The position numbers and the translations under genes were made by a program. Shown here in pieces: positions 7,256 through 15,500 of a DNA stretch of 64,000 bases. The DNA lies in the NCBI RefSeq assembly GCF_017912555.1, contig NZ_JAERSD010000021.1, positions 1 through 64,000 of the forward strand, read 5' to 3'. The number at the start of each line of letters is the position of its first letter. Positions within the stretch are counted from its first letter, which is position 1. This stretch comes from Bacillus sp. REN3. GTDB lineage: Bacteria; Bacillota; Bacilli; Bacillales; Cytobacillaceae. Under the pieces are notes generated by a model. It was given only the letters and a program-made list of their open reading frames with translations, ran no database searches and was not told where the DNA came from.

Positions 7256-9058
7256 ATGTGTGGAATTGTTGGATATATTGGAAGTCATGATTCGAAAGAA
7301 GTTTTGTTAAAAGGTCTTGAAAAGCTTGAATACAGAGGGTATGACTCAGCTGGGATCGCTGTGATGAATGCTGACGGCGTCCATGTTTTCAAGGAAAAAG
7401 GACGGATTGCCGACCTTCGTGACGCTGTAGATTATGATGTGCTGGCGAACACAGGAATCGGCCACACCCGATGGGCTACACATGGAGTTCCGAGCAAGGT
7501 GAATGCCCACCCTCATCAAAGCTTGACTGGCCGATTGACCCTGGTGCACAATGGCGTTATCGAAAACTACGATCTATTGAAGCGCGAGTATTTACAGGAT
7601 GTCCAATTGAAAAGTGAGACTGACACAGAAGTCATCGTTCAGCTGATTGAACAGTTTGTGAACGATGGCTTAAGTGTTGAAGAAGCGTTCCGCAAGACGC
7701 TGACACTTTTACATGGATCCTATGCACTTGCCCTGCTAGACGAGCAAAATGATGAAACGATCTTTGTCGCGAAGAACAAAAGCCCGCTGCTTGTTGGCCT
7801 TGGCAAAGGTTTCAATGTTGTCGCCAGTGACGCGCTGGCCATGATCCAGGTAACAAACCAATACGTTGAACTGATGGACAAGGAAATGGTCATTGTCACG
7901 AAAGATGAAGTGACAATCAAGAATCTTGAAGGAGAAACCATCGAACGTTCTCCTTATACGGCTGAACTTGATGCGAGCGATATCGAAAAGGGAACATACC
8001 CACACTACATGCTCAAGGAAATCGATGAGCAGCCACTTGTGATACGCAAAATCATCCAGAACTACCAGGATGGCGAAGGCGCCCTGGAAATCGACTCTGA
8101 CATCGTTGCAACCATGAAGGGAGCAGACCGGATTTACATTATCGCGGCTGGGACTTCCTACCATGCAGGCTTGGTCGGCAAACAGTTCATTGAAAAATTG
8201 GCAAAGATCCCGGTAGAAGTCCATATCTCCAGTGAGTTTGGCTATAACATGCCGCTTCTATCCAAAAAGCCATTGTTCATTTTCATTTCACAGAGCGGGG
8301 AAACGGCCGACAGCCGCCAGGTTCTCGTACAAGTGAAGGAAAAGGGCCACAAAGCGCTGACCATCACAAACGTTCCAGGTTCTACCTTGTCCCGTGAAGC
8401 GGATTATACATTGTTGCTGCATGCAGGCCCTGAAATAGCGGTTGCGTCCACAAAGGCATATACTGCACAGCTTGCAGTGCTGGCAATCCTTGCTGAAGTG
8501 ACTGGCCGCAGCCTTGGGCATGAAGCAGCCTTTGACCTTGTCCAAGAGCTGGGCATCGCCGCTACAGCGATGGAAGCACTGTGCGATTCTAAAGAAGAAT
8601 TTGAAAGCATCGCCCGCGAATATTTGACTGTCACCAGAAACTGCTTCTTCATCGGCCGCGGAATCGACTTCTTCGTTGGCCTTGAAGGCGCGTTGAAACT
8701 GAAGGAGATTTCCTACATCCAGGCTGAAGGCTTTGCCGGCGGCGAACTGAAGCATGGCACCATCGCCTTGATCGAAGAAGGCACGCCAGTCATCGCCCTA
8801 GCGACCCAGGACTATGTCAACCTGAGCATCCGTGGAAACGTCAAAGAAGTCGTTGCCCGCGGAGCCAACCCGTGCATCATTTCAATGGAAGGACTGGAAA
8901 CAGACGAAGACCGCCTGGTCATTCCAGAAGTGCACAGCCTGTTAACACCTCTTATCTCTGTAATCCCGCTGCAACTGATCTCATACTATGCAGCGTTGCA
9001 CCGCGACTGTGACGTCGACAAGCCAAGGAATCTGGCTAAATCGGTTACAGTTGAGTAA
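7256..9058 (+). CDS. glmS: Glutamine-fructose-6-phosphate aminotransferase (isomerizing)
   Basis: Makes glucosamine-6-phosphate from fructose-6-phosphate and glutamine, the committed step of amino-sugar and peptidoglycan precursor synthesis. At 600 residues it is full length. The N-terminal Ntn glutaminase domain begins MCGIVGYIG with catalytic Cys2 exposed after Met removal. Two SIS sugar-isomerase domains follow ([20 protein letters not shown]; second domain [20 protein letters not shown]). The C terminus, [11 protein letters not shown], is the conserved end recognised by TnsD in Tn7 systems. The start follows ACAGGAGG. Expression is controlled by the ribozyme in its leader. Confidence 0.98.
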   Translation: MCGIVGYIGSHDSKEVLLKGLEKLEYRGYDSAGIAVMNADGVHVFKEKGRIADLRDAVDYDVLANTGIGHTRWATHGVPSKVNAHPHQSLTGRLTLVHNGVIENYDLLKREYLQDVQLKSETDTEVIVQLIEQFVNDGLSVEEAFRKTLTLLHGSYALALLDEQNDETIFVAKNKSPLLVGLGKGFNVVASDALAMIQVTNQYVELMDKEMVIVTKDEVTIKNLEGETIERSPYTAELDASDIEKGTYPHYMLKEIDEQPLVIRKIIQNYQDGEGALEIDSDIVATMKGADRIYIIAAGTSYHAGLVGKQFIEKLAKIPVEVHISSEFGYNMPLLSKKPLFIFISQSGETADSRQVLVQVKEKGHKALTITNVPGSTLSREADYTLLLHAGPEIAVASTKAYTAQLAVLAILAEVTGRSLGHEAAFDLVQELGIAATAMEALCDSKEEFESIAREYLTVTRNCFFIGRGIDFFVGLEGALKLKEISYIQAEGFAGGELKHGTIALIEEGTPVIALATQDYVNLSIRGNVKEVVARGANPCIISMEGLETDEDRLVIPEVHSLLTPLISVIPLQLISYYAALHRDCDVDKPRNLAKSVTVE

Positions 9059-9083
9059 GGTAGAGTGGGATTGGTAAGCCGTT
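9059..9083 (+). other. attTn7-type insertion site
   Basis: Tn7 inserts about 25 bases downstream of the glmS stop codon. The stop here ends at 9058, and a TGT that could begin a transposon end lies at 9084, exactly 25 bases later. If a five-base target duplication exists, it would be CCGTT (9079-9083). I did not find its partner copy downstream. Confidence 0.6.
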
Positions 9084-9150
9084 TGTTTCATAAAAAAAAG
9101 TTCTTTACTATACAAAAAAGTTCTTTACCAGATAAAAAAGTTTTTTACTG
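9084..9150 (+). mobile_element. Tn7-like transposon end with three TnsB-type sites
   Basis: Starting from TGT at 9084, three copies of AAAAAAGTTCTTTAC-like sequence occur with their central G at 9100, 9120 and 9140, a strict 20-base period. The third copy has TTTTTT in place of TTCTTT. Overlapping direct TnsB-binding sites of about 22 bases, similar in composition (ATAAAGTCTTAAACT in Tn7), characterise the Tn7 right end, which faces glmS in the same way. A tnsD-like gene follows, which supports the reading. No opposite end was found. Confidence 0.65.
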
Positions 9151-9213
9151 TATTACCTAAAACTGGCGAATGAGCCAAAAGATATTTGAAATAAAATTCA
9201 AGTAGCTAATATT

Positions 9214-9247
9214 AGAAAAACTGTTCCCTAGGGAGCAGTTTTTCTTG
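9214..9247 (+). terminator. Intrinsic terminator downstream of glmS
   Basis: AAAAACTG-T-TCCC is followed by TA and GGGA-G-CAGTTTTT (about 9216-9243), then TTCTTG. It would stop glmS read-through into the accessory island. It lies inside the presumed transposon end region. Confidence 0.85.
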
Positions 9248-9320
9248 TTTTGGTCTATTTTTACAATGAAAATAACGAATATTACACCACTTGATAGTAA
9301 TGTTTAGAAAGAAGAGAGAA

Positions 9321-10100
9321 ATGATTAGTTATTTCCCGCATCCTTATAAAGATGAAACAGTTTATAGCCTCATTGCAAGGTACTCTCAACACATAGGAAT
9401 TAAGTCTAGATACCAAATTCATAATGAGTTGATGGGTAAAACAATGGTTAGTATTAAGAGAGAGTACATAAGTAATATGGAAAACCTCTCGAAAAAATTG
9501 AAGCACTTTTCCAATGATTATACATCTGAATACTTTATTAGAGGTCATACAACCTTTCCTTTTGCAGCCCCTTTTAGAACCCGAGACGAACATGAAACCG
9601 AGAATAAACATTTCCTTCACAGGCGTCGGGGCAGTTTAAGCGAAGTCCCATCAAAGGAACATCTATATTACTGTAGTTATTGTTTAAAAGAACAATTTCA
9701 GAAAAACGGTGAAGGTTACTGGCAAAGGCTCTTTCAGACGCAAGGTGTTTTTGTGTGTTATAAGCATGTAAGAGCTTTAAATGTGCATGAAACCAAAATT
9801 GTTAAACAGGATTTAAATAAATTTGAGATACCGAATCCATCTTTAATCTCCGTACCTGAAAAAAATATGGATAGTGTGGTGTTAACTAAGCTTGCTGAGC
9901 TTACTCAAAATATTGATTATTTTTATAACCACAGTCTTGATGAAGTATTTATCGAAAATATAACCAAACTTTGCGTTATATACTGCAATTGCCTATATCA
10001 TTCTTTCTTTAATAACAATGATTTTTGTTTACAGAGATTACTTTTGATTTTGATTCTAATATCCTTACATTTTGAACAAAAGAAGCAGGTTAGCAGTTGA
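9321..10100 (+). pseudogene. TnsD/TniQ-family target-selection protein, C-terminally truncated
   Basis: The TniQ domain is evident. The N terminus ISYFPHPYKDETVYSLIARYSQ matches the family opening, and a zinc site follows with CSYC (Cys118, Cys121) and VCYKH (Cys146, His149) flanking EGYWQRLFQTQGV. TnsD-type proteins bind the 3' end of glmS and direct Tn7 transposition there, exactly where this gene lies. It stops after 259 residues, about half the length of Tn7 TnsD (508), and the last 60 residues drift into unconvincing hydrophobic sequence, so decay is likely. The ORF extends upstream to a TTG at 9291; ATG 9321 gives the family N terminus. No tnsA, tnsB or tnsC is present. Codon use is markedly AT-rich compared with glmS. 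Confidence 0.8.
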
Positions 10101-10130
10101 ACAAGCATTAATAACAAAAGGTGATGGATT

Positions 10131-10744
10131 ATGAATCAATTGAAATTCGATAATGGTTCTAAGAAGAAAGTTAGAGGTCTTAGAAGAAGGAAAAAGAATT
10201 TAATAAACACCTTTAATGAAATGACAGCACAATTGCTTAATCTGAGTCATTATGGACTTGGCTATTGGCATTTACATTTGCCTTTTGATCAAGGATATAT
10301 AGATACTATTAAAGCTCCAAATAAATTAAGACGAGAAATAATGCAAATTTTGATAAATAGGGTTAGCTATTTAAAGAATTTAAAAACACCATCGCAGGAT
10401 CAATATAGAATCTATACTGTTGTATTTTTTTATTATGATGAAAACAACTGCATCGGTCGGATTAAGATTCGTTCTAATTGGAATGGTTATGCACTAATTG
10501 AGGACATTGCTGTTGTAAAAAAATATAGAAAAAAGGTGTTGGAACTGCTTTATTAAATAAAGCTATTGAGTGGGCAAAGGAGAATAACTTTAGTGGTCTA
10601 GTGCTTGAAACACAAGATATTAATGTTTCAGCTTGCCATTTTTACGCCAAAAATCACTTTGTAATAGGTGCAATTGATACTATGCTTTATTCAAACTTTC
10701 CAACAGCAAATGAAATTGCGATTTTTTGGTACTATAAATTTTAA
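10131..10744 (+). pseudogene. Streptothricin N-acetyltransferase-like GNAT protein, frameshifted
   Basis: The first frame (10131-10556) encodes the N-terminal part and runs into NWNGYALIEDIAVVKKYRKK. The expected continuation, GVGTALLNKAIEWAKENN, lies in the next frame from 10535 and reads on through LETQDINVSACHFYAKNHF and EIAIFWYYKF to a stop at 10742-10744. The two halves together match the SatA/Sat4 acetyltransferase family, which inactivates streptothricin. The break falls in a run of six A at 10529-10534, where one extra A would restore a single gene of about 205 codons. The start ATG follows AAAAGGTGATGG. AT-rich like the preceding tniQ gene and probably former transposon cargo. A sequencing error in the homopolymer cannot be excluded. 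Confidence 0.82.
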
Positions 10745-11118
10745 CTTATTGTAGTTTTAGTATTTGAATAGTATAACTGATGGTAATTTGGTGGGTCGTA
10801 GATCCAGGGAGGATTAGGTTTCCGTACTTTATTGCTAAACCTTATTGAACGGTTTATTTAATAAGGAAGTTAGGCTCTTTATATTTCTACATCTAAAGTT
10901 GTAGGGGATTTCAAACTATATCTGGAGGTAATAATTTCGTATTAATGTAAAAATAAATAACGAAGGTTATATAAATGTTTAAAGAGATTTATTTTCGAAT
11001 ACATTTGAGAAGAAAATAAATGAGGCCAAACCAACAAAATAGGTGCTTTAACCGATGCAAGGTAAAATTTGGCTGAGAAAATTAATGGGATGAAACAAGA
11101 ATGGGAGGATGGAACTGA
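10745..11118. other. AT-rich gene-less stretch of the island
   Basis: No ORF with recognisable homology on either strand and no inverted copy of the 9084-9150 repeat. The last 20 bases hold the ribosome site of the following reductase gene. Confidence 0.5.
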
Positions 11119-11946
11119 ATGACCATATTAGTGGCAGGAGCAACGGGAACCGTAGGGCGGCATGTCGTAGATCAACTTATTCGAAAGGGGGAAAAAGTGA
11201 GGGCATTGACACGTAATCCACTAAAGGCCAATCTGCCTGCAGGTGTGGAGGTTGTTGCGGGGGACTTAAGTGAACCTAGTACGCTAGGTTCTGCTTTGGC
11301 TGGCTTAAGCGGTATGCATTTGATTACTACCGGCGCCGAATATACTCCGTTACAAACGGGACCAGAAATCGTTCGTCTTGCTGAGAAAGCTGGTGTAAGC
11401 AGGGTTACTGTTTTATGGAACGGCGCGAAGGGCCCCTTTGAGAGTGCTGTTGAAGCAAGTGCCATGGAGTGGACTCAACTTCAAGCCTTTGAATTTATGG
11501 CAAATGCAAGAAAATGGGCAAACTCCATACGCTCCGAGGGGCTGGTTCGAGATCTGTTTGGGGGATCACCAATTGCTCCTGTTCATGAAGCTGATATTGG
11601 AAGGGTCGCAGCAGTCGCACTGACTGAGGACGGTCATGCAGGTAAAATATATACCTTAACAGGGCCTGAGAGTTTGTCAGTTAAAGATAAAGTTGGGATT
11701 ATTAGCAAGGTTATCGGACGGGAAATCCGATTTGTTGAGAGTTCCGAAGAAGAAGAACGTGAGCAGATGAGGAAGATGGGTGTTGAGGAAGATGCCATTG
11801 ACTATGTGATTAACTGGCACCTTAACCTGCCTCCATCCGCTCATAAGGTATTGTCGACCGTTGAGGAAGTTACAGGACATAAGCCGTATACTTTCGAAGA
11901 GTGGGTTCAGGCGAATACAGGATATTTTATAAATTCAAACAGCTAA
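11119..11946 (+). CDS. NmrA-type atypical SDR NAD(P)-binding protein
   Basis: Soluble Rossmann-fold protein of 275 residues. The glycine-rich dinucleotide motif VAGATGTVG starts at residue 5, and RALTRNP follows strand 2, a position suited to NADP(H) recognition. The rest fits the NmrA/azoreductase-like atypical short-chain dehydrogenases, without the Tyr-x-x-x-Lys catalytic pair of classical members. The substrate cannot be inferred. A GGGAGG ribosome site precedes ATG 11119. It sits alone in the island downstream of glmS with base composition closer to the core genome than the tniQ and acetyltransferase genes, so it may have been acquired separately. Confidence 0.8.
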   Translation: MTILVAGATGTVGRHVVDQLIRKGEKVRALTRNPLKANLPAGVEVVAGDLSEPSTLGSALAGLSGMHLITTGAEYTPLQTGPEIVRLAEKAGVSRVTVLWNGAKGPFESAVEASAMEWTQLQAFEFMANARKWANSIRSEGLVRDLFGGSPIAPVHEADIGRVAAVALTEDGHAGKIYTLTGPESLSVKDKVGIISKVIGREIRFVESSEEEEREQMRKMGVEEDAIDYVINWHLNLPPSAHKVLSTVEEVTGHKPYTFEEWVQANTGYFINSNS

Positions 11947-12020
11947 TTAAATTATTCCGGAAACTTTTGAGGAATTAAAACTAACGTCAGAGGGAGAGCA
12001 TATTTAACCTTAGGTACTAT

Positions 12021-12060
12021 TATTAAAAACCCAGCTGCCAAACCAGGCAGCTTTTTCTTA
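12021..12060 (+). terminator. Terminator downstream of the NmrA-like gene
   Basis: AGCTGCC (about 12032-12038) pairs with GGCAGCT after a six-base loop, preceded by A5 and followed by TTTTTCTTATT. It is symmetrical enough to act in both directions. It could also be the original glmS terminator displaced by the island. Confidence 0.8.
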
Positions 12061-12130
12061 TTCAACAAAAGGGTCAGGTTTATAACAAATATTTGGGCTT
12101 GTATAATTAATTTGAAAGGAAGGGAATGTA

Positions 12131-12496
12131 ATGAAAAAGAAAAAATCGGTTTCTATTTTTATAATAAATTTTTAGTTCTTCTACTACATGATGCTTATTT
12201 CAATAAGGATGATGTAGCTACTAACCATGATAGTAAGGCCGAGATGGCCGAATTGGATCCGTCCTAGACAATGGATTTGATGAATATGGTTTAGTCAGCT
12301 TTAAAATAAGTGATACAGAACCCGACCCAACGATTTCTATTGTAATGGGCGAAGTCAAAAGTGGAAAAAACTACAGGAATATTTAGGAAAAAAGGTATCT
12401 AAAGCAGATCTAAACCATTACAATATAGAAATTTCAAAAAGAAATAATTCCTTATTGAACAAACTTGATAATAACCTATGCGTTGAACAACAATAG
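12131..12496 (+). pseudogene. Decayed gene, unrecognised
   Basis: A start behind GAAAGGAAGGG opens MKKKKSVSIFIINF and stops after 14 codons. Downstream pieces in shifting frames read as protein-like sequence: DEYGLVSFKISDTEPDPTIS and, one frame over, LQEYLGKKVSKADLNHYNIE, ending in a stop near 12496. The pattern is a small, possibly secreted or membrane-attached protein broken by at least two frameshifts and a stop. I do not recognise the family. Confidence 0.5.
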
Positions 12497-12518
12497 TCCA
12501 ACGCACTGTTTAATCTTC

Positions 12519-12690
12519 CTAATTCAAGTGTTTTAAATCAATTGCTGCTTGATAGGGTTTAAGAGGTAATCCTTCTTTAATTCTATGAACGAAATCAGGA
12601 TTAGCAAGTAGAGGACGTCCAAAGGCAGCAAGGTCAATAGTACCTTCCTTAATCGCCTCAGAAGCAATCTCTGTATTTAAATTCGGAGGA
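12519..12690 (-). pseudogene. C-terminal fragment of an Old Yellow Enzyme family oxidoreductase
   Basis: On the minus strand about 55 codons read NLNTEIASEAIKEGTIDLAA, then FGRPLLANPDFVHRIKEG and a tail ending at a stop (12519-12521). This is the conserved C-terminal end of NADH:flavin oxidoreductase/alkene reductases (FGRP...ANPD). The reading frame loses similarity upstream of about 12690, where the fragment abuts the ABC-transporter operon. About 300 N-terminal residues are missing, so it is a deletion remnant and may mark one edge of the accessory island. Confidence 0.75.
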
Positions 12691-12707
12691 GGGCTGGAGT
12701 CTCCCGG

Positions 12708-12911
12708 TTAAAAAAAGGTTTGGAGCATTCCGCTCAATATCCCCATGCAACCAATTCCGATTAAAATCCATCCTCCGGCTTTTTTCGGTCGGGGTGACCT
12801 CAATAGGAAAACTCCGAAGAAAAAAAGAAGCAGACTGAAGGAAATATTAGCGAAATGTAGTCCCGCCCCTCCGAAAATGCCTTCAAGAAAATGATCGATG
12901 TTCTTTTCCAT
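12708..12911 (-). CDS. Small two-helix membrane protein of the ABC-transporter operon
   Basis: 67 residues with two likely membrane helices (FANISFSLLLFFFGVFLL and GGWILIGIGCMGILSGMLQTFF) joined by a basic loop, SPRPKKA. Not a family I recognise. The ATG at 12911 overlaps the stop codon of the permease gene by one base (TGATG) and is preceded by GGAGG seven bases upstream, so it is translationally coupled to the exporter and probably an accessory subunit. Confidence 0.72.
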   Translation of the reverse strand: MEKNIDHFLEGIFGGAGLHFANISFSLLLFFFGVFLLRSPRPKKAGGWILIGIGCMGILSGMLQTFF

Positions 12912-13618
12912 CAATTTACCTCCATGGTGTTAATATTTTTCAATAGCAGAAAAATGACCGCGATTCCCGACAAACAAGACATCCCTGCAAAGACCAAGGC
13001 GCTGCTTTCGCTTCCTAATGTGTTCATCATGATATTACATAACAACGAGGATAAGAGGATAGCTGACAAAATGGTAGCAGGAACAGATTTTTTTATAAAA
13101 CCGATGCCAACGGAAATGATGGATATTGCAGCAGCTGTAATGGGAAAAATTCCGGCCAGCTTGATCACTTTGACTAAAATGGCCAAAGTGAATTCATCAT
13201 TGACAATAGGGAAGAATCGCTCGGTCATACTGAATATGACTAAGATGGATAAATAGGTTGCCAGCATGGAAGTAATGGCAAAGAGGGAGACACTATAAAT
13301 CTTGGCAAGCAAAACCTTGCTTCTGCTGACAGGGTAGGAGAATAGTAAAACGGCCCTTTTTCCGCCATATTCATTTATGATGAATTTTGTATACATAACA
13401 GATGCCATCGTACAGAATACTGCCATATTAAAAGCTCCAAAGAGGACTACAAGATTATCGTATCCTGCAAAAACCTGCATGTCGGGATCTGGGTCGATCC
13501 GCGGGGCATATGCAAATAAATAAATGAACCCGAGCATGGAAATCCAAATGATCAAACTTGCCATAATGTAGGCCTTCATAGGGACTTTCCTAAATTCCAA
13601 CCTCATTAAATTCATCAA
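12911..13618 (-). CDS. ABC-2 type transporter permease
   Basis: Integral membrane protein of about 235 residues with six predicted helices. A first helix near residues 17-37 is followed by a short external loop rich in Asp and Pro, then helices around 55-80, 105-130, 148-172, 180-200 and 205-228. The cytoplasmic motif NEYGGKRAVLLFSYPVSRSK is typical of BcrB/lantibiotic-immunity permeases. The start is TTG 13618 or ATG 13615 behind GGAGGGAACGGGG. It overlaps the ATPase gene by 29 bases. With the ATPase it should form a bacitracin- or lantibiotic-type exporter. Confidence 0.85.
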   Translation of the reverse strand: MMNLMRLEFRKVPMKAYIMASLIIWISMLGFIYLFAYAPRIDPDPDMQVFAGYDNLVVLFGAFNMAVFCTMASVMYTKFIINEYGGKRAVLLFSYPVSRSKVLLAKIYSVSLFAITSMLATYLSILVIFSMTERFFPIVNDEFTLAILVKVIKLAGIFPITAAAISIISVGIGFIKKSVPATILSAILLSSLLCNIMMNTLGSESSALVFAGMSCLSGIAVIFLLLKNINTMEVN

Positions 13619-14345
13619 CCCCGTTCCCTCCTTTTATCAATTGAAAAAAATAATCCTCTAGGCCATCATCGAATCGCTCTTTGATGTCAGACATCGAAAC
13701 CTCATTTGCAAGGATACCGTCGGTTAACACCCCGATTGTATCTGCAATCTGGGCGATTTCATTTAAAATATGGCTGGAAATCAAGATGGTGATTTGCGAT
13801 TGTTTGCTCAAGTCCAGGAATAATTCTCGCATCTCCCGGATGCCAAATGGGTCGAGTCCGTTAATCGGTTCATCAAGCAATAACACTTTCGGTTTATGGG
13901 ATAAAGCTCTAGCTATGCCCAGCCGTTGCCGCATTCCTAAGGAGTATTGGGAAACAGGCTGATTACTTGAACGATCCAATCCAACCAACTCCAGGACTTT
14001 TCCTATCTCACTTTTAGAAGCGCCCATATACGACAGATGTAAGTCCAAGTTTTCTGCTGCAGACAAGTGTTCATAAAAAACTGGAACTTCAATCATACTT
14101 CCTATATTTCTGAGGATTCCACCCTTGTTTTCGGCAATGTCCCTCCCAAACATCTCTATGCACCCGCCGGAAGGCTGCAGGAGACCCATCAGCATTTTGA
14201 AAATGGTCGTCTTTCCCGCTCCGTTCACTCCCAGGAGACCATAAATCGAGCCCTTTTGAACAGTCATATCACATTTTTGGATAACTTCTCTTCCATCGAA
14301 TACCTTTTTTAATCGGCGTGTTTGAATCGCAATGTCATTCACCAT
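13590..14345 (-). CDS. ABC transporter ATP-binding protein (BcrA-type)
   Basis: Cytoplasmic ATPase of 251 residues. Walker A GVNGAGKTT, the signature region YSLGMRQRLGIARAL (an LSGGQ variant common in BcrA/drug-immunity ATPases) and Walker B VLLLDEPINGLDP are all present, followed by an H-loop in ILISSHILNEI. The ORF opens at a GTG adjacent to GGAGG. ATG 14345 has the correct spacing and is used; it overlaps the end of the upstream TetR gene by 11 bases. The operon TetR-ATPase-permease-small membrane protein suggests an inducible export system for an antimicrobial or toxic lipid; the substrate is unknown. Confidence 0.9.
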   Translation of the reverse strand: MVNDIAIQTRRLKKVFDGREVIQKCDMTVQKGSIYGLLGVNGAGKTTIFKMLMGLLQPSGGCIEMFGRDIAENKGGILRNIGSMIEVPVFYEHLSAAENLDLHLSYMGASKSEIGKVLELVGLDRSSNQPVSQYSLGMRQRLGIARALSHKPKVLLLDEPINGLDPFGIREMRELFLDLSKQSQITILISSHILNEIAQIADTIGVLTDGILANEVSMSDIKERFDDGLEDYFFQLIKGGNGVDEFNEVGI

Positions 14346-14991
14346 CGATGACACCCTCCTGTTCGTAAAGGCCTGCTAATTTATGAATGAGGCGATCGCT
14401 CATGATATCCATCCCCAACAGCCTTATGGTATGCTGCAAGAACTTCAATTGTTTGATCGTTTCCTCCCGATTGCGCCGCGAAAATATTGGATTGCACCAG
14501 ACTGTAATCAGGATTAAAAATGTCTCTGCACATTCCTTTGGATGATCAGTCATAATCGAGCCATCCTTCATTCCCTCGCGGATGACCTTTTCCAAGATCG
14601 GCGCACTCTTTTCCAATGTACTTTGGATGCTGGCAATGATGAATTGAGGATTTTTCACATGTGGTTCCAATACGTCTTCATAAGAGTACTGTTGTTGGCT
14701 GTCCAGGCTTTTCTCCAACACAATGCTTAATTTTTCCCTTGCGTTGGCTGCCTGCGTGCTGCGTACCAGTTCGCTCAAACGCTGGGTGGATTCCTGGAAG
14801 GTTTGATTGATGATCGCATCCAAAATTTCTTCTTTTGATTTGAAATGGTAGTATATTACGCCTTTGGACATCCCTAACTCATTGATAATATCTTGGATAC
14901 TCGTTTTGTCATATCCATTTTCCAAAAATAACTTAGCTGAAATGGAAAGGATGGATTCAATGGTCTTTTTTGGATTGTTTTTTCTTGGCAC
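14335..14991 (-). CDS. TetR/AcrR-family transcriptional regulator
   Basis: 218 residues. The N-terminal HTH is standard (ILSISAKLFLENGYDKTSIQDIINELGMSKGVIYYHFKSKEEIL), and the C-terminal ligand-binding half is divergent. The start is GTG 14991 behind GGGAGAG. First gene of the exporter operon and probably its repressor. A 21-base perfect palindrome lies 18-38 bases upstream and should be its operator, giving autoregulation relieved by the exported compound. Confidence 0.9.
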   Translation of the reverse strand: MPRKNNPKKTIESILSISAKLFLENGYDKTSIQDIINELGMSKGVIYYHFKSKEEILDAIINQTFQESTQRLSELVRSTQAANAREKLSIVLEKSLDSQQQYSYEDVLEPHVKNPQFIIASIQSTLEKSAPILEKVIREGMKDGSIMTDHPKECAETFLILITVWCNPIFSRRNREETIKQLKFLQHTIRLLGMDIMSDRLIHKLAGLYEQEGVIDGE

Positions 14992-15008
14992 ACTTTTCTC
15001 TCCCTTTT

Positions 15009-15029
15009 ACATACTGACCGTCAGTATGT
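15009..15029 (-). promoter_or_regulatory. Operator palindrome of the TetR-ABC operon
   Basis: ACATACTGAC (15009-15018) and GTCAGTATGT (15020-15029) are perfect inverted arms around one base. On the minus strand it overlaps a possible promoter, TTCAAA-N16-CATACT, so bound repressor would cover the -10 region. Confidence 0.75.
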
Positions 15030-15435
15030 TTTAGGTTACCATATTTTGAATGGAAAGTAAATCATCACCTGTATGTATTTTACTATTGCTCATAATCCAA
15101 CATATTTACCTACATCATCGGCATTCCGATAAGAAAAGCAGCCTAATAGCGTACTTCTCCCAATAATGCATGGGGATTTTTTAGTGTATACAACATTCAA
15201 ATGTATGTACCATAGCCTTTTAACACTAAAATGGATCGGGCTTGTTAATTCTCCATCCTTCGTGAATGTTATACCAGACAACCCATCCGACAAAGAATCA
15301 AGAGACTGGCCCAGGCAAAAATGCCAGTTGGACAATTTTCCTCTGGTTTTTCTTGGTTTTCAGTTTTTAAATACCCTATTCTCCCTGGTTGTTTCTGCGG
15401 CGCATAAAATTATACAGCCTAAAGTTTATTTTTTC
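15030..15435. other. Gene-less stretch between divergent TetR units
   Basis: The minus-strand ORF here has no recognisable similarity and no ribosome site. I see no clear structure apart from the operators at each end. It may be remnant sequence. Confidence 0.4.
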
Positions 15436-15436
15436 A

Positions 15437-15465
15437 TTGACTAAACGTTCATTCAATAATAAAGT
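15437..15465 (+). promoter_or_regulatory. Promoter with embedded TetR-type operator for the hydrolase-TetR pair
   Basis: TTGACT (15437-15442), 17-base spacer, TAAAGT (15460-15465). The imperfect palindrome TGACTAAAC/GTTCATTCA (15438-15455, seven of nine pairs) fills the spacer and resembles TGA(A/C)TGAAC-type sites bound by TetR-family repressors. The probable regulator is encoded two genes downstream. Confidence 0.55.
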
Positions 15466-15500
15466 GATATTACATACCACAATAAAATGGAGGGTTTGCG

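Noticed and set aside
10745-12020. Opposite end of the Tn7-like element
   Set aside because: I looked for inverted copies of AAAAAAGTTCTTTAC and for a second CCGTT target copy and found neither, so no right boundary is claimed.
15090-15335. Minus-strand 81-codon ORF between the TetR units
   Set aside because: No ribosome site and no recognisable domain; reads as chance open sequence.
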